Below are positions 1-7,197 of a stretch of 14,770 nt of DNA, piece by piece. The stretch lies in contig JBFWKZ010000054.1 of the NCBI GenBank assembly GCA_050252415.1, forward strand, positions 1-14,770, written 5' to 3'. The notes below the pieces were generated by a model. That model was not told where the DNA came from. It searched no databases and saw only the letters and a list, made by a program, of their open reading frames with translations. The first letter of the stretch is position 1, and every line of letters starts with the position of its first letter. The position numbers and the translations under genes were made by a program. The DNA is from Heteroscillospira sp050252415 (lineage in GTDB: Bacteria > Bacillota > Clostridia > Oscillospirales > Oscillospiraceae).

Positions 1-4
1 AATT

Positions 5-1060
5 ATGAAGAAATGGCAAACCATCTTGTTCGCCGGCGCTATAGCTGTTGTTCTCTTGCTTGCCGGTTGCGGAGGCCAGACCTCGTCTGAATCCTCGGCC
101 CCAGAATCCACCGCACCCGAGTCCACTGCGCCCGAATCCTCAGCGCCCTCTTCTGCGGCAGATGCTTATCCTGAAAAGCCGATCACCTTCCTTATCCCCG
201 CAAATCCCGGCGGCAATACCGATCTTTCTTCTCGCGTTCTCGCCAAATATCTGGAGAAGCAGTTGGGGCAGCCAATCATCATCTCCAATCAAAGCGGTTC
301 CGGCGGAACCATTGCAGCCAATACGCTTTTCGCCTGCGATAACGACGGGTATACGCTGTACTACTGGCACAATTCCCTGCTCGTTTCAAAAATAGCCGGC
401 GTTGCGGATTTCATCTCTTATGAGGCAATGGATCCCGTCGCCATCATCTGCACCGACAATTCGCAGTGTTTCTGGGCCCAAGCAGACGCGCCGTTTGACA
501 ATATTGCCGAACTGGTCGATTATGCCAAGGCTCACCCCGGTGAGGTCAGCATCGGCATCGAGACCGGCGGTTCCACCCATCTGCTGGCCGTCGCCTTCAA
601 CGATGTGACCGGAGCAGACCTTGATATTATCGACGTTGGCTCGGACTCTCAGAAAGTTCAGGCTCTTCTCGCCGGCGAGGTTACCGTAATCCCGACTTAT
701 TGGAATACCGGTAAACAATATGTTGAAAGCGGTGACTTCAAATGTCTCGGTATGGACAACACCGGCGGCGGAGACAACCCGCTGGTCCCCGCAGAACTCA
801 CCACAGCCATAGAGCAGGGCGTGGATTTTGAAATACCAGGACTGGAATTCACACTCTACGCCCCCAAGGGTACCGACCCCGCAATCATTCAAAAGCTCTC
901 CGATGCGGTCAAGGCCGCCGTCGAAGATCCCGACTGTGTGGCTGATCTTGCCGATATCTCAATCTACCCGACTTTCCTGAATGTTGAAGATACCAGAGCA
1001 CGTCTTGTCGAGATTTATGACGGCTATGCCAAGTACGCCGACCTGATGCAGGCAAAGTAA
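5..1060 (+). CDS. tctC: Tripartite tricarboxylate transporter substrate-binding lipoprotein (TctC family)
   Basis: Extracytoplasmic solute-binding protein that would capture an organic anion and deliver it to the TctA/TctB membrane complex encoded just downstream. The 351-residue product starts with a lysine-containing n-region and a hydrophobic stretch ending in a lipobox, LLLAGC, with Cys22 as the likely lipidated residue. A Ser/Ala/Pro/Glu/Thr-rich spacer (about residues 26-52) with a repeated APES(S/T) unit follows, then the TctC/Bug fold from about residue 55, starting PEKPITFLIPANPGGNTD and continuing with the SGSGGTIAAN loop. Length is a little above the usual 320 because of the spacer. 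The ATG lies only four bases from the window edge, so its ribosome binding site and promoter are not visible, but the signal peptide fits this start. The ligand cannot be read from sequence; TctC paralogues bind tricarboxylates, dicarboxylates, aromatic acids and other compounds. Confidence 0.92.
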   Translation: MKKWQTILFAGAIAVVLLLAGCGGQTSSESSAPESTAPESTAPESSAPSSAADAYPEKPITFLIPANPGGNTDLSSRVLAKYLEKQLGQPIIISNQSGSGGTIAANTLFACDNDGYTLYYWHNSLLVSKIAGVADFISYEAMDPVAIICTDNSQCFWAQADAPFDNIAELVDYAKAHPGEVSIGIETGGSTHLLAVAFNDVTGADLDIIDVGSDSQKVQALLAGEVTVIPTYWNTGKQYVESGDFKCLGMDNTGGGDNPLVPAELTTAIEQGVDFEIPGLEFTLYAPKGTDPAIIQKLSDAVKAAVEDPDCVADLADISIYPTFLNVEDTRARLVEIYDGYAKYADLMQAK

Positions 1061-1099
1061 TCGAAATGATTATTAAAGAACATTTCTGATGAATACATA

Positions 1100-1131
1100 C
1101 GCGTTGGCACTGCCTGGGCAGTGCCAACGCG
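1100..1131. repeat. Perfect 15-bp-arm palindrome, left end of intergenic element
   Basis: Arms CGCGTTGGCACTGCC and its exact reverse complement are separated by two bases. The palindrome starts 39 bases after the tctC stop codon. A T6 run begins 8 bases downstream, so in RNA it would form a very stable hairpin that could weakly terminate transcription or protect the tctC 3' end. A related palindrome occurs at 1302-1333. Confidence 0.85.
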
Positions 1132-1301
1132 CCAGTGTGTTTTTTGAGTCTTGTATTCTCAAAAAAACCTCGCTGCGCTCGCCAAGAAAGCCTAATTTAT
1201 TGTGCTTTCCCGGCGGTTCATTCCATTCGAGGCGGGGCTTACCCCCTCGAACTCCCCCGCAAGTAACCTCGCATCTCTTGCAGTATCCTTTGGCAGTCTG
1301 A

Positions 1302-1333
1302 CGCGTTGACGCCGCCCAGGCAGTGTCAACGCG
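1302..1333. repeat. Imperfect 15-bp-arm palindrome, right end of intergenic element
   Basis: This is a second copy of the palindrome at 1100-1131, with 24 of the 30 core bases identical. Its own arms pair with one G-T wobble and one mismatch. As in the first copy, a T6 run starts 8 bases downstream (1342-1347). It sits 60 bases before the tctB start. Confidence 0.75.
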
Positions 1334-1393
1334 CATATTGCTTTTTTCTTTACCGTTTAGATTATTCAGCTTCTGGAAAATGGGAGAATTGAT

Positions 1394-1936
1394 ATGTTAA
1401 ATAAATCAAAATTCAGTATTACAAAATTTCAGTGGATCACCCCGATTCTGGTCATGATCTTTTATATTTATCTGTTCGGTGCATCCTGGTCGCTGAAGGC
1501 TTTCGCCAACGATATTCTAGGTTCCGACTTTATGCCGAAAGTCGTAACAGCCCTGGGTTTTCTGTGCACGCTGTACATATTTATTGAGCAAATTTTTATC
1601 ACTCTGAGAGAAAAGAAGGATGCCGGCGCCGTAGGAAGTCCTGAAAACGGTACAAAAAGCACCGCCGCTAAGAAGAACATACATGATTTCATCCAGCAAT
1701 ATATTAGCGTCATTACCTTGATACTAATAGGGATCTATATTTCCTTGATGCGTCCGCTTGGTTTTATTCTGTCGACAATTCTATACCTTTTCGTACAGAT
1801 ACTGTTAATCGCACCCAGAGAAAAGAAGAAACCGGTTTTCATCGCCATTTTGTCCATTGCGTTCTCATTTGCAATCTATACCATCTTTACCAAAGGCTTT
1901 TATGTCATCCTGCCTCCCGGCATTCTGAGCTTTTAA
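1394..1936 (+). CDS. tctB: Tripartite tricarboxylate transporter small membrane subunit (TctB family)
   Basis: Small, poorly conserved membrane subunit of the TTT transporter, needed with TctA for proton- or sodium-coupled uptake. The 180-residue product shows about five hydrophobic segments (roughly residues 12-34, 48-70, 103-118, 121-140 and 147-165). A charged loop near residues 72-98 is rich in Lys and Glu. The C-terminal VILPPGILSF resembles the Pro-Gly ending common in TctB. The ATG is preceded by GGGAG at a workable distance. The gene lies 22 bases before tctA, so the two are surely co-transcribed. The call rests on size, topology and its place between tctC and tctA rather than on a strong motif. 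Confidence 0.85.
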   Translation: MLNKSKFSITKFQWITPILVMIFYIYLFGASWSLKAFANDILGSDFMPKVVTALGFLCTLYIFIEQIFITLREKKDAGAVGSPENGTKSTAAKKNIHDFIQQYISVITLILIGIYISLMRPLGFILSTILYLFVQILLIAPREKKKPVFIAILSIAFSFAIYTIFTKGFYVILPPGILSF

Positions 1937-1958
1937 TCGGTACAGGGGGTAAAAATAT

Positions 1959-3464
1959 ATGCAACTGTTTATTGAAGGGTTAATTTCGGTTTGCACACCT
2001 TTTAACCTAGTCATCATGCTCATCGGCACCGCTCTCGGAATTCTCTTCGGCGCTCTACCGGGCATTACGGCCACGCTCGGCGTTGCGCTCTGCCTGCCGC
2101 TCACCTTTGGAATGGAACCCATTCAGGGTTTTGCAATGCTGTGTGCACTGTATATTGGGGGAACCTCCGGCGGTCTGATCTCGGCAATCCTTCTGAATAT
2201 CCCCGGTACAGGAAGTTCGGTCGCCACGACCTTTGACGGTCATCCAATGAGCAAAAACGGCCAGTCCGGAAAGGCTCTCGGCATCGGCGTTGTGTTTTCT
2301 TTTTTCGGCACCCTCATCAGCATTGCCGTCTTAATATTCCTTGCTCCGCAAATTGCGAAAATCGCCGTAAAGTTTGGCGCTAAAGAATACTTCGCGCTCT
2401 CATTTTTCTCGCTTACGATGATCTGTTCGCTTTCAGGAAAATCTCTGTTTCGCGGGCTTGTATCCGGCACGCTTGGAATGACGCTTGCTATGGTCGGCGC
2501 CGCCCCCATAGACGGTCTGCCGCGCTTTACATTCGGCTTGCCGGCGCTGTCGGCCGGCTTTTCCTTGCTGCCCGGTCTTGTCGGCCTCTTCGCAATCAAT
2601 GAAGTCCTGAAGGCGGCAAGCAGTCCCGAAACCGCACAGGTTAAGGCAGACGTACATATCAAGGGTTTCGGCTTTTCCTTTCAGGAATTCAAGCAGCAGC
2701 AGAAAAACATGGTTATAGCCGCAGCCATCGGCGTTGGCATCGGAATCCTACCCGGCATCGGTGGAGGCACTTCCAATATTCTGGCGTATGGCGCGGTGCG
2801 CAGTGCCTCAAAATACCCGGATAAATTTGGAACCGGTATCATTGACGGTATTGTCGCAACCGAAACGGCAAACAACGCCTCAATCGGCGGCGCCATGGTA
2901 CCGCTGCTTACGCTTGGTATTCCCGGCGATACGATAACCGCCGTGCTTCTCGGCGCATTTATGGTTCACGGCTTGCAGCCCGGGCCCATGCTTTTCAAAA
3001 CCAACGGCGAGCTTATCTATGCCATATTTGCCGCGCTGATTGTCGCCAGCGTCATGATGATCATCATCGAATTTTTATTTATGCGCGGATTTATCCGGCT
3101 TTTGACTATACCGAAATATATTCTTCTGCCCATTGTCATGGTGCTCTGTACCATCGGCGCTTTCTCAACAAACAACCGAATATTCGACATGTGGGTCCTG
3201 CTTATCTTCGGTGTTATCGGTGTTCTGCTGGCAAAGGCAGGATACCCTCAGGCGCCGGTTATACTGGGCTTCATCCTATGCCCGTATGTTGAAACCTATC
3301 TGCGGCGCGGATTGCAAGTCGCGCGCGGTAACTTCTGGGCATTCTTCAAAGCGCCGATATCCGGCACTTTTATCGTACTCGCTCTGGTCGTTATCGCCTT
3401 GAACGTCATCAAATACGCAAAAATGAGTGCGACAGAACGCGTTGCGGTTTCAGAGGATGAATGA
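1959..3464 (+). CDS. tctA: Tripartite tricarboxylate transporter large permease (TctA family)
   Basis: Large polytopic permease that forms the transport path of the TTT system. The 501-residue length is normal for TctA. Family hallmarks are the N-terminal GALPGITATLG motif (residues 31-41), the YIGGTSGGLISAILLNIPG segment (65-83) followed by a TTFDGHPM loop, and the second-repeat GILPGIGGG with LLTLGIPGD, which reflect the duplicated two-half architecture. About a dozen hydrophobic segments can be seen. The ATG follows AGGGGGT at 1944-1950. The gene ends 17 bases before a strong terminator, which closes the operon. Confidence 0.96.
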   Translation: MQLFIEGLISVCTPFNLVIMLIGTALGILFGALPGITATLGVALCLPLTFGMEPIQGFAMLCALYIGGTSGGLISAILLNIPGTGSSVATTFDGHPMSKNGQSGKALGIGVVFSFFGTLISIAVLIFLAPQIAKIAVKFGAKEYFALSFFSLTMICSLSGKSLFRGLVSGTLGMTLAMVGAAPIDGLPRFTFGLPALSAGFSLLPGLVGLFAINEVLKAASSPETAQVKADVHIKGFGFSFQEFKQQQKNMVIAAAIGVGIGILPGIGGGTSNILAYGAVRSASKYPDKFGTGIIDGIVATETANNASIGGAMVPLLTLGIPGDTITAVLLGAFMVHGLQPGPMLFKTNGELIYAIFAALIVASVMMIIIEFLFMRGFIRLLTIPKYILLPIVMVLCTIGAFSTNNRIFDMWVLLIFGVIGVLLAKAGYPQAPVILGFILCPYVETYLRRGLQVARGNFWAFFKAPISGTFIVLALVVIALNVIKYAKMSATERVAVSEDE

Positions 3465-3481
3465 TATTGCCTCATCAGGAA

Positions 3482-3527
3482 AAAAGGCCGGTCATGCAAG
3501 CGGTTAGCTTAGCATGACCGGCCTTTT
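3482..3527. terminator. Bidirectional intrinsic terminator between tctA and the flavodoxin-like gene
   Basis: The 16-bp arms AAAAGGCCGGTCATGC (3482-3497) and their complement (3512-3527) are perfectly matched. The loop can form four more pairs (AAGC/GCTT). A-runs on one side and T-runs on the other let it work in both directions, which suits the convergent genes on either side. Confidence 0.93.
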
Positions 3528-3610
3528 AAGAAATTTTAGTTACTGTGTATACAGGGTATCGAAGTGTGCCTTAATCCTCGTCCCCCTATAGATCAATGGG
3601 AATTATAAAT

Positions 3611-4054
3611 TTAGGATTCAGTCGTTTTCCCAGCCGCGGTGCCGGTATTGACATCGCGGTAGGAAACGACGGTACAGCCTTTCTTTTCAATCAGTTCGCG
3701 GGTACCCAGCGCGCTCTTCGGCGTACCCCCGCCTCCTGAGCAGAAAAAGAGTTCCACTTCTTTCCCTGCCGGCAGCAGCTCCGCGATGGCGTTAAATGCG
3801 GGCGCGGGAAATCCTGCCCATACCGGACAGCCGATAATAATCCGGTCATATTCCTGCAGGTCGATCCCCAGATAACGAATATGTACGGCTTTACGGTGCA
3901 TGGCCTGAGGACAGCCTGGAATAAAAGCCGTTAAAAGATTTCGGTTGCGGGCTTCTCTCACCTGATAAGCGGGCGCGTCAAGTTTCTCTGCAAGCCGCTC
4001 AGCTTCTTTTTTGGTAGCTCCTCCGAGCGTGTAGTATAAAATTACCGTTTTCAT
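3611..4054 (-). CDS. Flavodoxin-like protein
   Basis: Probable FMN-binding flavodoxin-fold protein that carries electrons or reduces a small substrate in the cytoplasm. The 147-residue product opens with a beta strand, MKTVILYYTLGG, followed by the phosphate-binding loop region (about residues 8-16, YTLGGATKK) and a helix. Later it shows IIIGCPVWAGFPAPAF (72-87), typical of the flavin-contacting loop of flavodoxin_4-type proteins, and a FFCSGGGG loop near 108-115. The phosphate loop is atypical: flavodoxins usually have a T/S-x-T-G-x-T pattern. The start is supported by GAGGAG nine bases upstream. It lies 59 bases downstream of the NYN gene on the same strand and may be co-transcribed with it. 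Redox partner unknown. Confidence 0.8.
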   Translation of the reverse strand: MKTVILYYTLGGATKKEAERLAEKLDAPAYQVREARNRNLLTAFIPGCPQAMHRKAVHIRYLGIDLQEYDRIIIGCPVWAGFPAPAFNAIAELLPAGKEVELFFCSGGGGTPKSALGTRELIEKKGCTVVSYRDVNTGTAAGKTTES

Positions 4055-4113
4055 ACAATCGACTCCTCATGATTAATCCCTCAGCTCAGGTTGAGAGGCA
4101 TAACGGCAGGCAA

Positions 4114-4926
4114 TTATTTTAATTTAAAATAGATCAGTTTTCGGTCTTTAGTATCTCTTTTCCTCTCAAATAAGTCTAACGACATCACAAATTGCACAAA
4201 TTTTCTGCTTCCAAAGTTGCGTACGTCAAAGTCCGGAAAACGTTTATTCAATAATCCGCCAAGTTTCCCCGAAAAGATCCAACCATCATCATCTGAATTT
4301 TCTTCCGTCAGTTCTTTGAGCGACAGTTTAATTGTCTCGATATCAAACCCGGGCTTCTCCTGGACAACATCATTTTGCTCAGGCTGTTTTGCTAAAAGCT
4401 CCGTATGTTTTTCAACCGGAGTTTTATTTTCAACGTCGTCTCTTTCATCGGAACCATTTTGCCGTTTTTCTATTTTTCCAGTGCTGCTTGCAGAATAGAG
4501 AATATCAAGGTATCTGAACTTGTTGCATGCCGAAATAAAGGAGCGCGGCGTTTTTTGCTCGCCCATGCCTAATACGAACATTTCGGATTCTCTTAAACGT
4601 GCCGCCAGTCTTGTAAAGTCACTGTCGGAAGAGACGATGCAAAATCCATCGAGCCTGCCAAGATACAATAAATCCATAGCGTCGATAATAAGAGAGGAGT
4701 CTGAAGAATTTTTGCCGTTTGTATTGCTGTACTGCTGAATCGGCTGAATAGAATTATCCAGTATCACATCTTTCCACGAGCCCATCTGCTGAGTCGTCCA
4801 GTTTCCATATATTCGCTTGTAAATGATATTGCCCAGACTGTTGGCCTCACTCAATATGATTTCAATATACTTGCTTGCAATGTTTTCAGCATCAATGAGA
4901 ACAGCCAGCTTCATTTCCTTTTCCAT
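4114..4926 (-). CDS. NYN-domain ribonuclease-like protein with C-terminal OST-HTH/LOTUS domain
   Basis: Probable RNA-acting protein of the NYN (LabA/DUF88, PIN-like) family. The nuclease-type domain covers about residues 5-145. The acidic residues expected for metal binding are present: Asp12 in VLIDAEN, Asp76 and Asp82 around SSLIIDAMD, and Asp101/Asp103 in SSDSDF. A GMGEQKTP motif follows at about 120-127. A charged linker (about 155-190) leads to a C-terminal winged-helix OST-HTH domain (about 195-270) with GWIFSGKLGGLLNKRFPDFD and FGSRKFVQFV, the RNA-binding LOTUS pattern. I chose the ATG at 4926, giving 270 residues, because GGGGGAAG sits about nine bases before it; a frame-open extension to 4983 adds 19 residues unlike the family. 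Targets are unknown, and nuclease activity is inferred from the family, not shown. Confidence 0.87.
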   Translation of the reverse strand: MEKEMKLAVLIDAENIASKYIEIILSEANSLGNIIYKRIYGNWTTQQMGSWKDVILDNSIQPIQQYSNTNGKNSSDSSLIIDAMDLLYLGRLDGFCIVSSDSDFTRLAARLRESEMFVLGMGEQKTPRSFISACNKFRYLDILYSASSTGKIEKRQNGSDERDDVENKTPVEKHTELLAKQPEQNDVVQEKPGFDIETIKLSLKELTEENSDDDGWIFSGKLGGLLNKRFPDFDVRNFGSRKFVQFVMSLDLFERKRDTKDRKLIYFKLK

Positions 4927-5207
4927 ATAAAAATACTTCCCCCAAGTATAATATAAGCATTTCTCTGTAATATGATCTCTCAAGAAAATTATCTGTTTCT
5001 ATGTTCATTCTATCAAGTATTCCCCCGGTTTACAAGATAAATGTATGTCAGTAGCGGGCATTTACCGACAGAACGATATAGAAACCCGCCGCACAGTTTT
5101 TAAGTCCCTGGCATAGCCGGATATCGATCTGTACTTTAATTCTTCTCAGAGATAAAGTATAATGTTCATGCACTTTGTCTCCCTGATTTAAACATCAATA
5201 TACGTAT

Positions 5208-6080
5208 TTACAGAGTGCTTACGACCTCGCGCGCGCAGTCGATAAATTCACGAACAATCGTAGTCTGAATTTTTTCCGGGCGGGATAAAATTCCAAGCTG
5301 GCGCACGGCAAACGGCTTCAGAGGCAAGGCAATGATATTGTCGGTTCTGCCCTTAATGATAAGCTCGGACAACATGCTGATTCCAAGTCCGTGCTCCACC
5401 ATTGAAATGACTGCCAGATCATCCACCGATGTAAGCTGTATCGCCGGTTTGATACGGCACTGCTCAAGGATCGGCAGCACATCGGGATCACAGCCAAAAG
5501 AAGGCATGAGAAAATTCGACTGGTTATAGTCTGAAACACTGAACCATTCCTTTGACTGAAGCGGATAATCAGCCGGCAGAATGGCAAGCAGAGTGTCCTC
5601 CTTTAACGGCAGCCAGTTGAGGCCGGAACCCGGAAGGCCGCTTGTAAAGGCAAGGTCAAAACTCCCATCGGCCACATTTTTATAGATCTCCTCCATTGTA
5701 CAGCAGTTGATTTCGAGATGTATATTGGGATACTCCGCCTGAAATTTACAGGTTATCGATGGCAGCCAATGCTGTGCCATACTGGCATAGGTTCCGATGC
5801 GGATAACACGTTTTTTCCCCTCGTTTACCTCACGTATTGTTGCCTCTAACTCGGCGTTGATGCGCAGCAGCTCATGTATTTTTGGCAGCAGTTCCTCGCC
5901 TTCCGGCGTGAGCCTAATACCATCTCGCCCACGGATGAGCAGAGAATAACCGACTGCTTCTTCAAGCCGGTTCATCATATGCGTAAGCCCAGACTGGGTA
6001 TAGCCCAGGACTTCCGCAGCGCTGGTAAAGCTTCCCTTTTCCACTGAAACGATCATGGCCTCCCAGCGTTTTATATCCAT
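5208..6080 (-). CDS. LysR-family transcriptional regulator
   Basis: LysR-type transcription factor of 290 residues, the usual family length. The N-terminal winged helix-turn-helix is at about residues 4-62, with GSFTSAAEVLGYTQSGLTHMMNRLEE and LTPEGEELLP. The periplasmic-binding-like effector domain runs from about 85 to the end, beginning VIRIGTYAS. The ATG at 6080 is preferred over an upstream in-frame GTG at 6098 because GGAGG lies five bases before the ATG, inside the longer reading. It has its own sigma-A promoter just after the noc stop codon. LysR regulators often control a divergent neighbour, but here the upstream gene (noc) is on the same strand, so the target and effector cannot be deduced. 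The gene cluster closest in type that could need such control is the transporter at 5-3464, which is not adjacent. Confidence 0.92.
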   Translation of the reverse strand: MDIKRWEAMIVSVEKGSFTSAAEVLGYTQSGLTHMMNRLEEAVGYSLLIRGRDGIRLTPEGEELLPKIHELLRINAELEATIREVNEGKKRVIRIGTYASMAQHWLPSITCKFQAEYPNIHLEINCCTMEEIYKNVADGSFDLAFTSGLPGSGLNWLPLKEDTLLAILPADYPLQSKEWFSVSDYNQSNFLMPSFGCDPDVLPILEQCRIKPAIQLTSVDDLAVISMVEHGLGISMLSELIIKGRTDNIIALPLKPFAVRQLGILSRPEKIQTTIVREFIDCAREVVSTL

Positions 6081-6115
6081 ATTGCCCTCCTCAAACACCG
6101 AAAATTGGCATCTGT

Positions 6116-6123
6116 TTGATCAA
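6116..6123. promoter_or_regulatory. TTGATCAA palindrome in the LysR gene leader
   Basis: This perfect 8-bp palindrome lies between the LysR gene promoter and its start codon. It is in a good place for an operator used in autoregulation, but an 8-bp AT-rich palindrome is weak evidence by itself. Confidence 0.25.
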
Positions 6124-6143
6124 TTAGAATAAGTAATACCAAC

Positions 6144-6172
6144 ATTATAATATGGGGGTTTCGGCAATACAA
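6144..6172 (-). promoter_or_regulatory. Sigma-A promoter for the LysR regulator gene
   Basis: Read on the minus strand, TTGTAT (6172-6167) and a perfect TATAAT (6149-6144) are separated by 17 bases. The -35 box lies only a few bases past the noc stop codon, so the regulator can be expressed independently of noc. Confidence 0.78.
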
Positions 6173-6176
6173 GTGC

Positions 6177-6980
6177 TTATTTTGTTTCGCGTTTTCGCGG
6201 TATACTTATGGTAAGTATGAGCTCATCCGGCTTATCCTCCCGCCGGAGCCCGGCATTTATTCCTCCTTTTTGCATGAGTGCCAATCCCCGGTTTACCGTA
6301 TTCAGGAACACGCGTACATCCTTGAGGATAAAAAGCGTACGCTTTGCGGATTTTTGCTTCTCTGCAAGGAGCCGATCAATATAAGCCTCTGTTGCCGAAA
6401 CAGTCAGTCCTTTTTTGACGACATAATTATAGACTTCCAATTGGCTTTCCATATCCGGCAGGCGAAGCAGAGCGCGCCCATGCCGCTCGGAGAGACTATT
6501 TTTTCGCAGGCCTTCCAATATTTCAGGTGGAAGCTTAAGTATGCGCAGCTTGTTGGCAATCGCGGACTGCGATTTGCCTAGTTTTTTTGCCACATCCTCA
6601 CGTGACAGACCAAAAATACGAATTAGTCGGGCAATCCCCTCCGCCTCCTCAATGAAATCCAAGTCACGTCGCTGAAGGTTTTCGACCAACGCCAATAAAC
6701 TGGATTCCTCAGTTGATACCTCAACCAAGATACACGGCACAGTCTGGATACCGGCCATCTTCGCCGCACGCAGTCTGCGTTCACCGGCTATCAGCTCATA
6801 GCGGCCACGCCGCTGCCGCACGGTCAGCGGCTGGAGTATACCGTGCACGGCAATACTGTCTGCGAGTTCTTTTAATCCCTCTTCAGAAAAATAGCGGCGC
6901 GGCTGGACCGGATTTGGCAATATCTCTTCTACGGGTAGATAGAGAAGCTCCCGCGGTGTGTTCAGTACAGTTGCGGACAT
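6177..6980 (-). CDS. noc: Nucleoid occlusion protein Noc (ParB family)
   Basis: ParB-fold CTP- and DNA-binding protein that, in Firmicutes, spreads from specific sites and keeps the division septum off the nucleoid. Visible features of the 267-residue product are NPVQPRRYF (23-31), the CTP-binding GERRLRAAKMAG (66-77), ENLQRRDLDFIEEA (100-113) and a helix-turn-helix at about 126-150. The recognition segment reads GKSQSAIANKLR, as in Noc, rather than the GKSR...N pattern of Spo0J/ParB. The C-terminal region (VRVFLNTVNRGL to the end) also resembles Noc. The start is supported by AAGGAGG close to the ATG; a TATAAT at 7012-7007 on this strand could be its -10 box, with no clear -35. The N-terminus before the ParB domain is only about 15 residues, shorter than in Bacillus Noc. 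No parA lies next to it in the window. Confidence 0.88.
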   Translation of the reverse strand: MSATVLNTPRELLYLPVEEILPNPVQPRRYFSEEGLKELADSIAVHGILQPLTVRQRRGRYELIAGERRLRAAKMAGIQTVPCILVEVSTEESSLLALVENLQRRDLDFIEEAEGIARLIRIFGLSREDVAKKLGKSQSAIANKLRILKLPPEILEGLRKNSLSERHGRALLRLPDMESQLEVYNYVVKKGLTVSATEAYIDRLLAEKQKSAKRTLFILKDVRVFLNTVNRGLALMQKGGINAGLRREDKPDELILTISIPRKRETK

Positions 6981-7081
6981 TTTGCCCCTCCTTAAGTCAT
7001 TATGGTATTATAAATATTTTATCCCCGACGAATGGCGAAGCGCAGCGAATTCCGGCGAGAGAGATAAGTTTTTAAAGCTAC

Positions 7082-7109
7082 TTGACATTATGGGAAAAAA
7101 GTGTATAAT
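7082..7109 (+). promoter_or_regulatory. Sigma-A promoter for rpsF-ssb-rpsR
   Basis: Perfect TTGACA (7082-7087) and perfect TATAAT (7104-7109) boxes are separated by 16 bases with an A-run in the spacer. This is about as strong as a housekeeping promoter gets and suits ribosomal protein genes. A second TATAAT occurs at 7127-7132 without a matching -35 box. Confidence 0.93.
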
Positions 7110-7135
7110 GATTAAGCCTGTCAATGTATAATAAT

Positions 7136-7171
7136 AGGATAGGTATCCTTGCTCCCGCTGTGGGCGGGGGC
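7136..7171 (+). promoter_or_regulatory. Structured leader of rpsF, candidate S6:S18 autoregulatory element
   Basis: Two stem-loops sit back to back in the untranslated leader. AGGAT/ATCCT with an AGGT loop covers 7136-7149. An 8-bp stem, GCTCCCGC/GCGGGGGC (one G-T pair) with a TGTGG loop, covers 7151-7171. The ribosome binding site follows at about 7182. Many bacteria regulate rpsF operons through an S6:S18-binding leader hairpin containing a CCG motif. Position and a CCG in the stem are compatible, but I could not align the structure to that consensus. Confidence 0.4.
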
Positions 7172-7197
7172 CATATAGTCCAAAAGGAGGTGCTCAA

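Larger units (their letters stand above)
1100..1333. mobile_element. Putative 234-bp non-autonomous (MITE-like) element between tctC and tctB
   Basis: The outer 15 bases at the two ends are inverted copies of each other with 14 of 15 matching (CGCGTTGGCACTGCC versus CGCGTTGACACTGCC). The element is flanked by the direct repeat CATA (1096-1099 and 1334-1337), as a target-site duplication would leave. The interior has no convincing gene but holds further hairpins: a GTTTTTTGAG/CTCAAAAAAAC pair at 1139-1168 and a GC-rich one around 1227-1250. It is more GC-rich than the sequence around the tctB start. No transposase is present. The four-base duplication could be chance, and two tandem regulatory hairpins are the main alternative reading. 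Confidence 0.45.

Noticed and set aside
386..892. A 168-codon minus-strand frame inside tctC
   Set aside because: It is a shadow of the conserved TctC gene with no start signals or recognisable protein features.
4984..5207. Small gene or terminator in the gap between the NYN and LysR genes
   Set aside because: Only frames under ten codons have a plausible start, and the GCGGG/CCCGC pairing is short with a long loop. Nothing supportable was found.
6180..6200. TGTTTCGCG, resembling half of a parS site (TGTTTCACGTGAAACA)
   Set aside because: Only the first half matches, the other half is not complementary, and it lies in the 3' end of noc encoding RKRETK.
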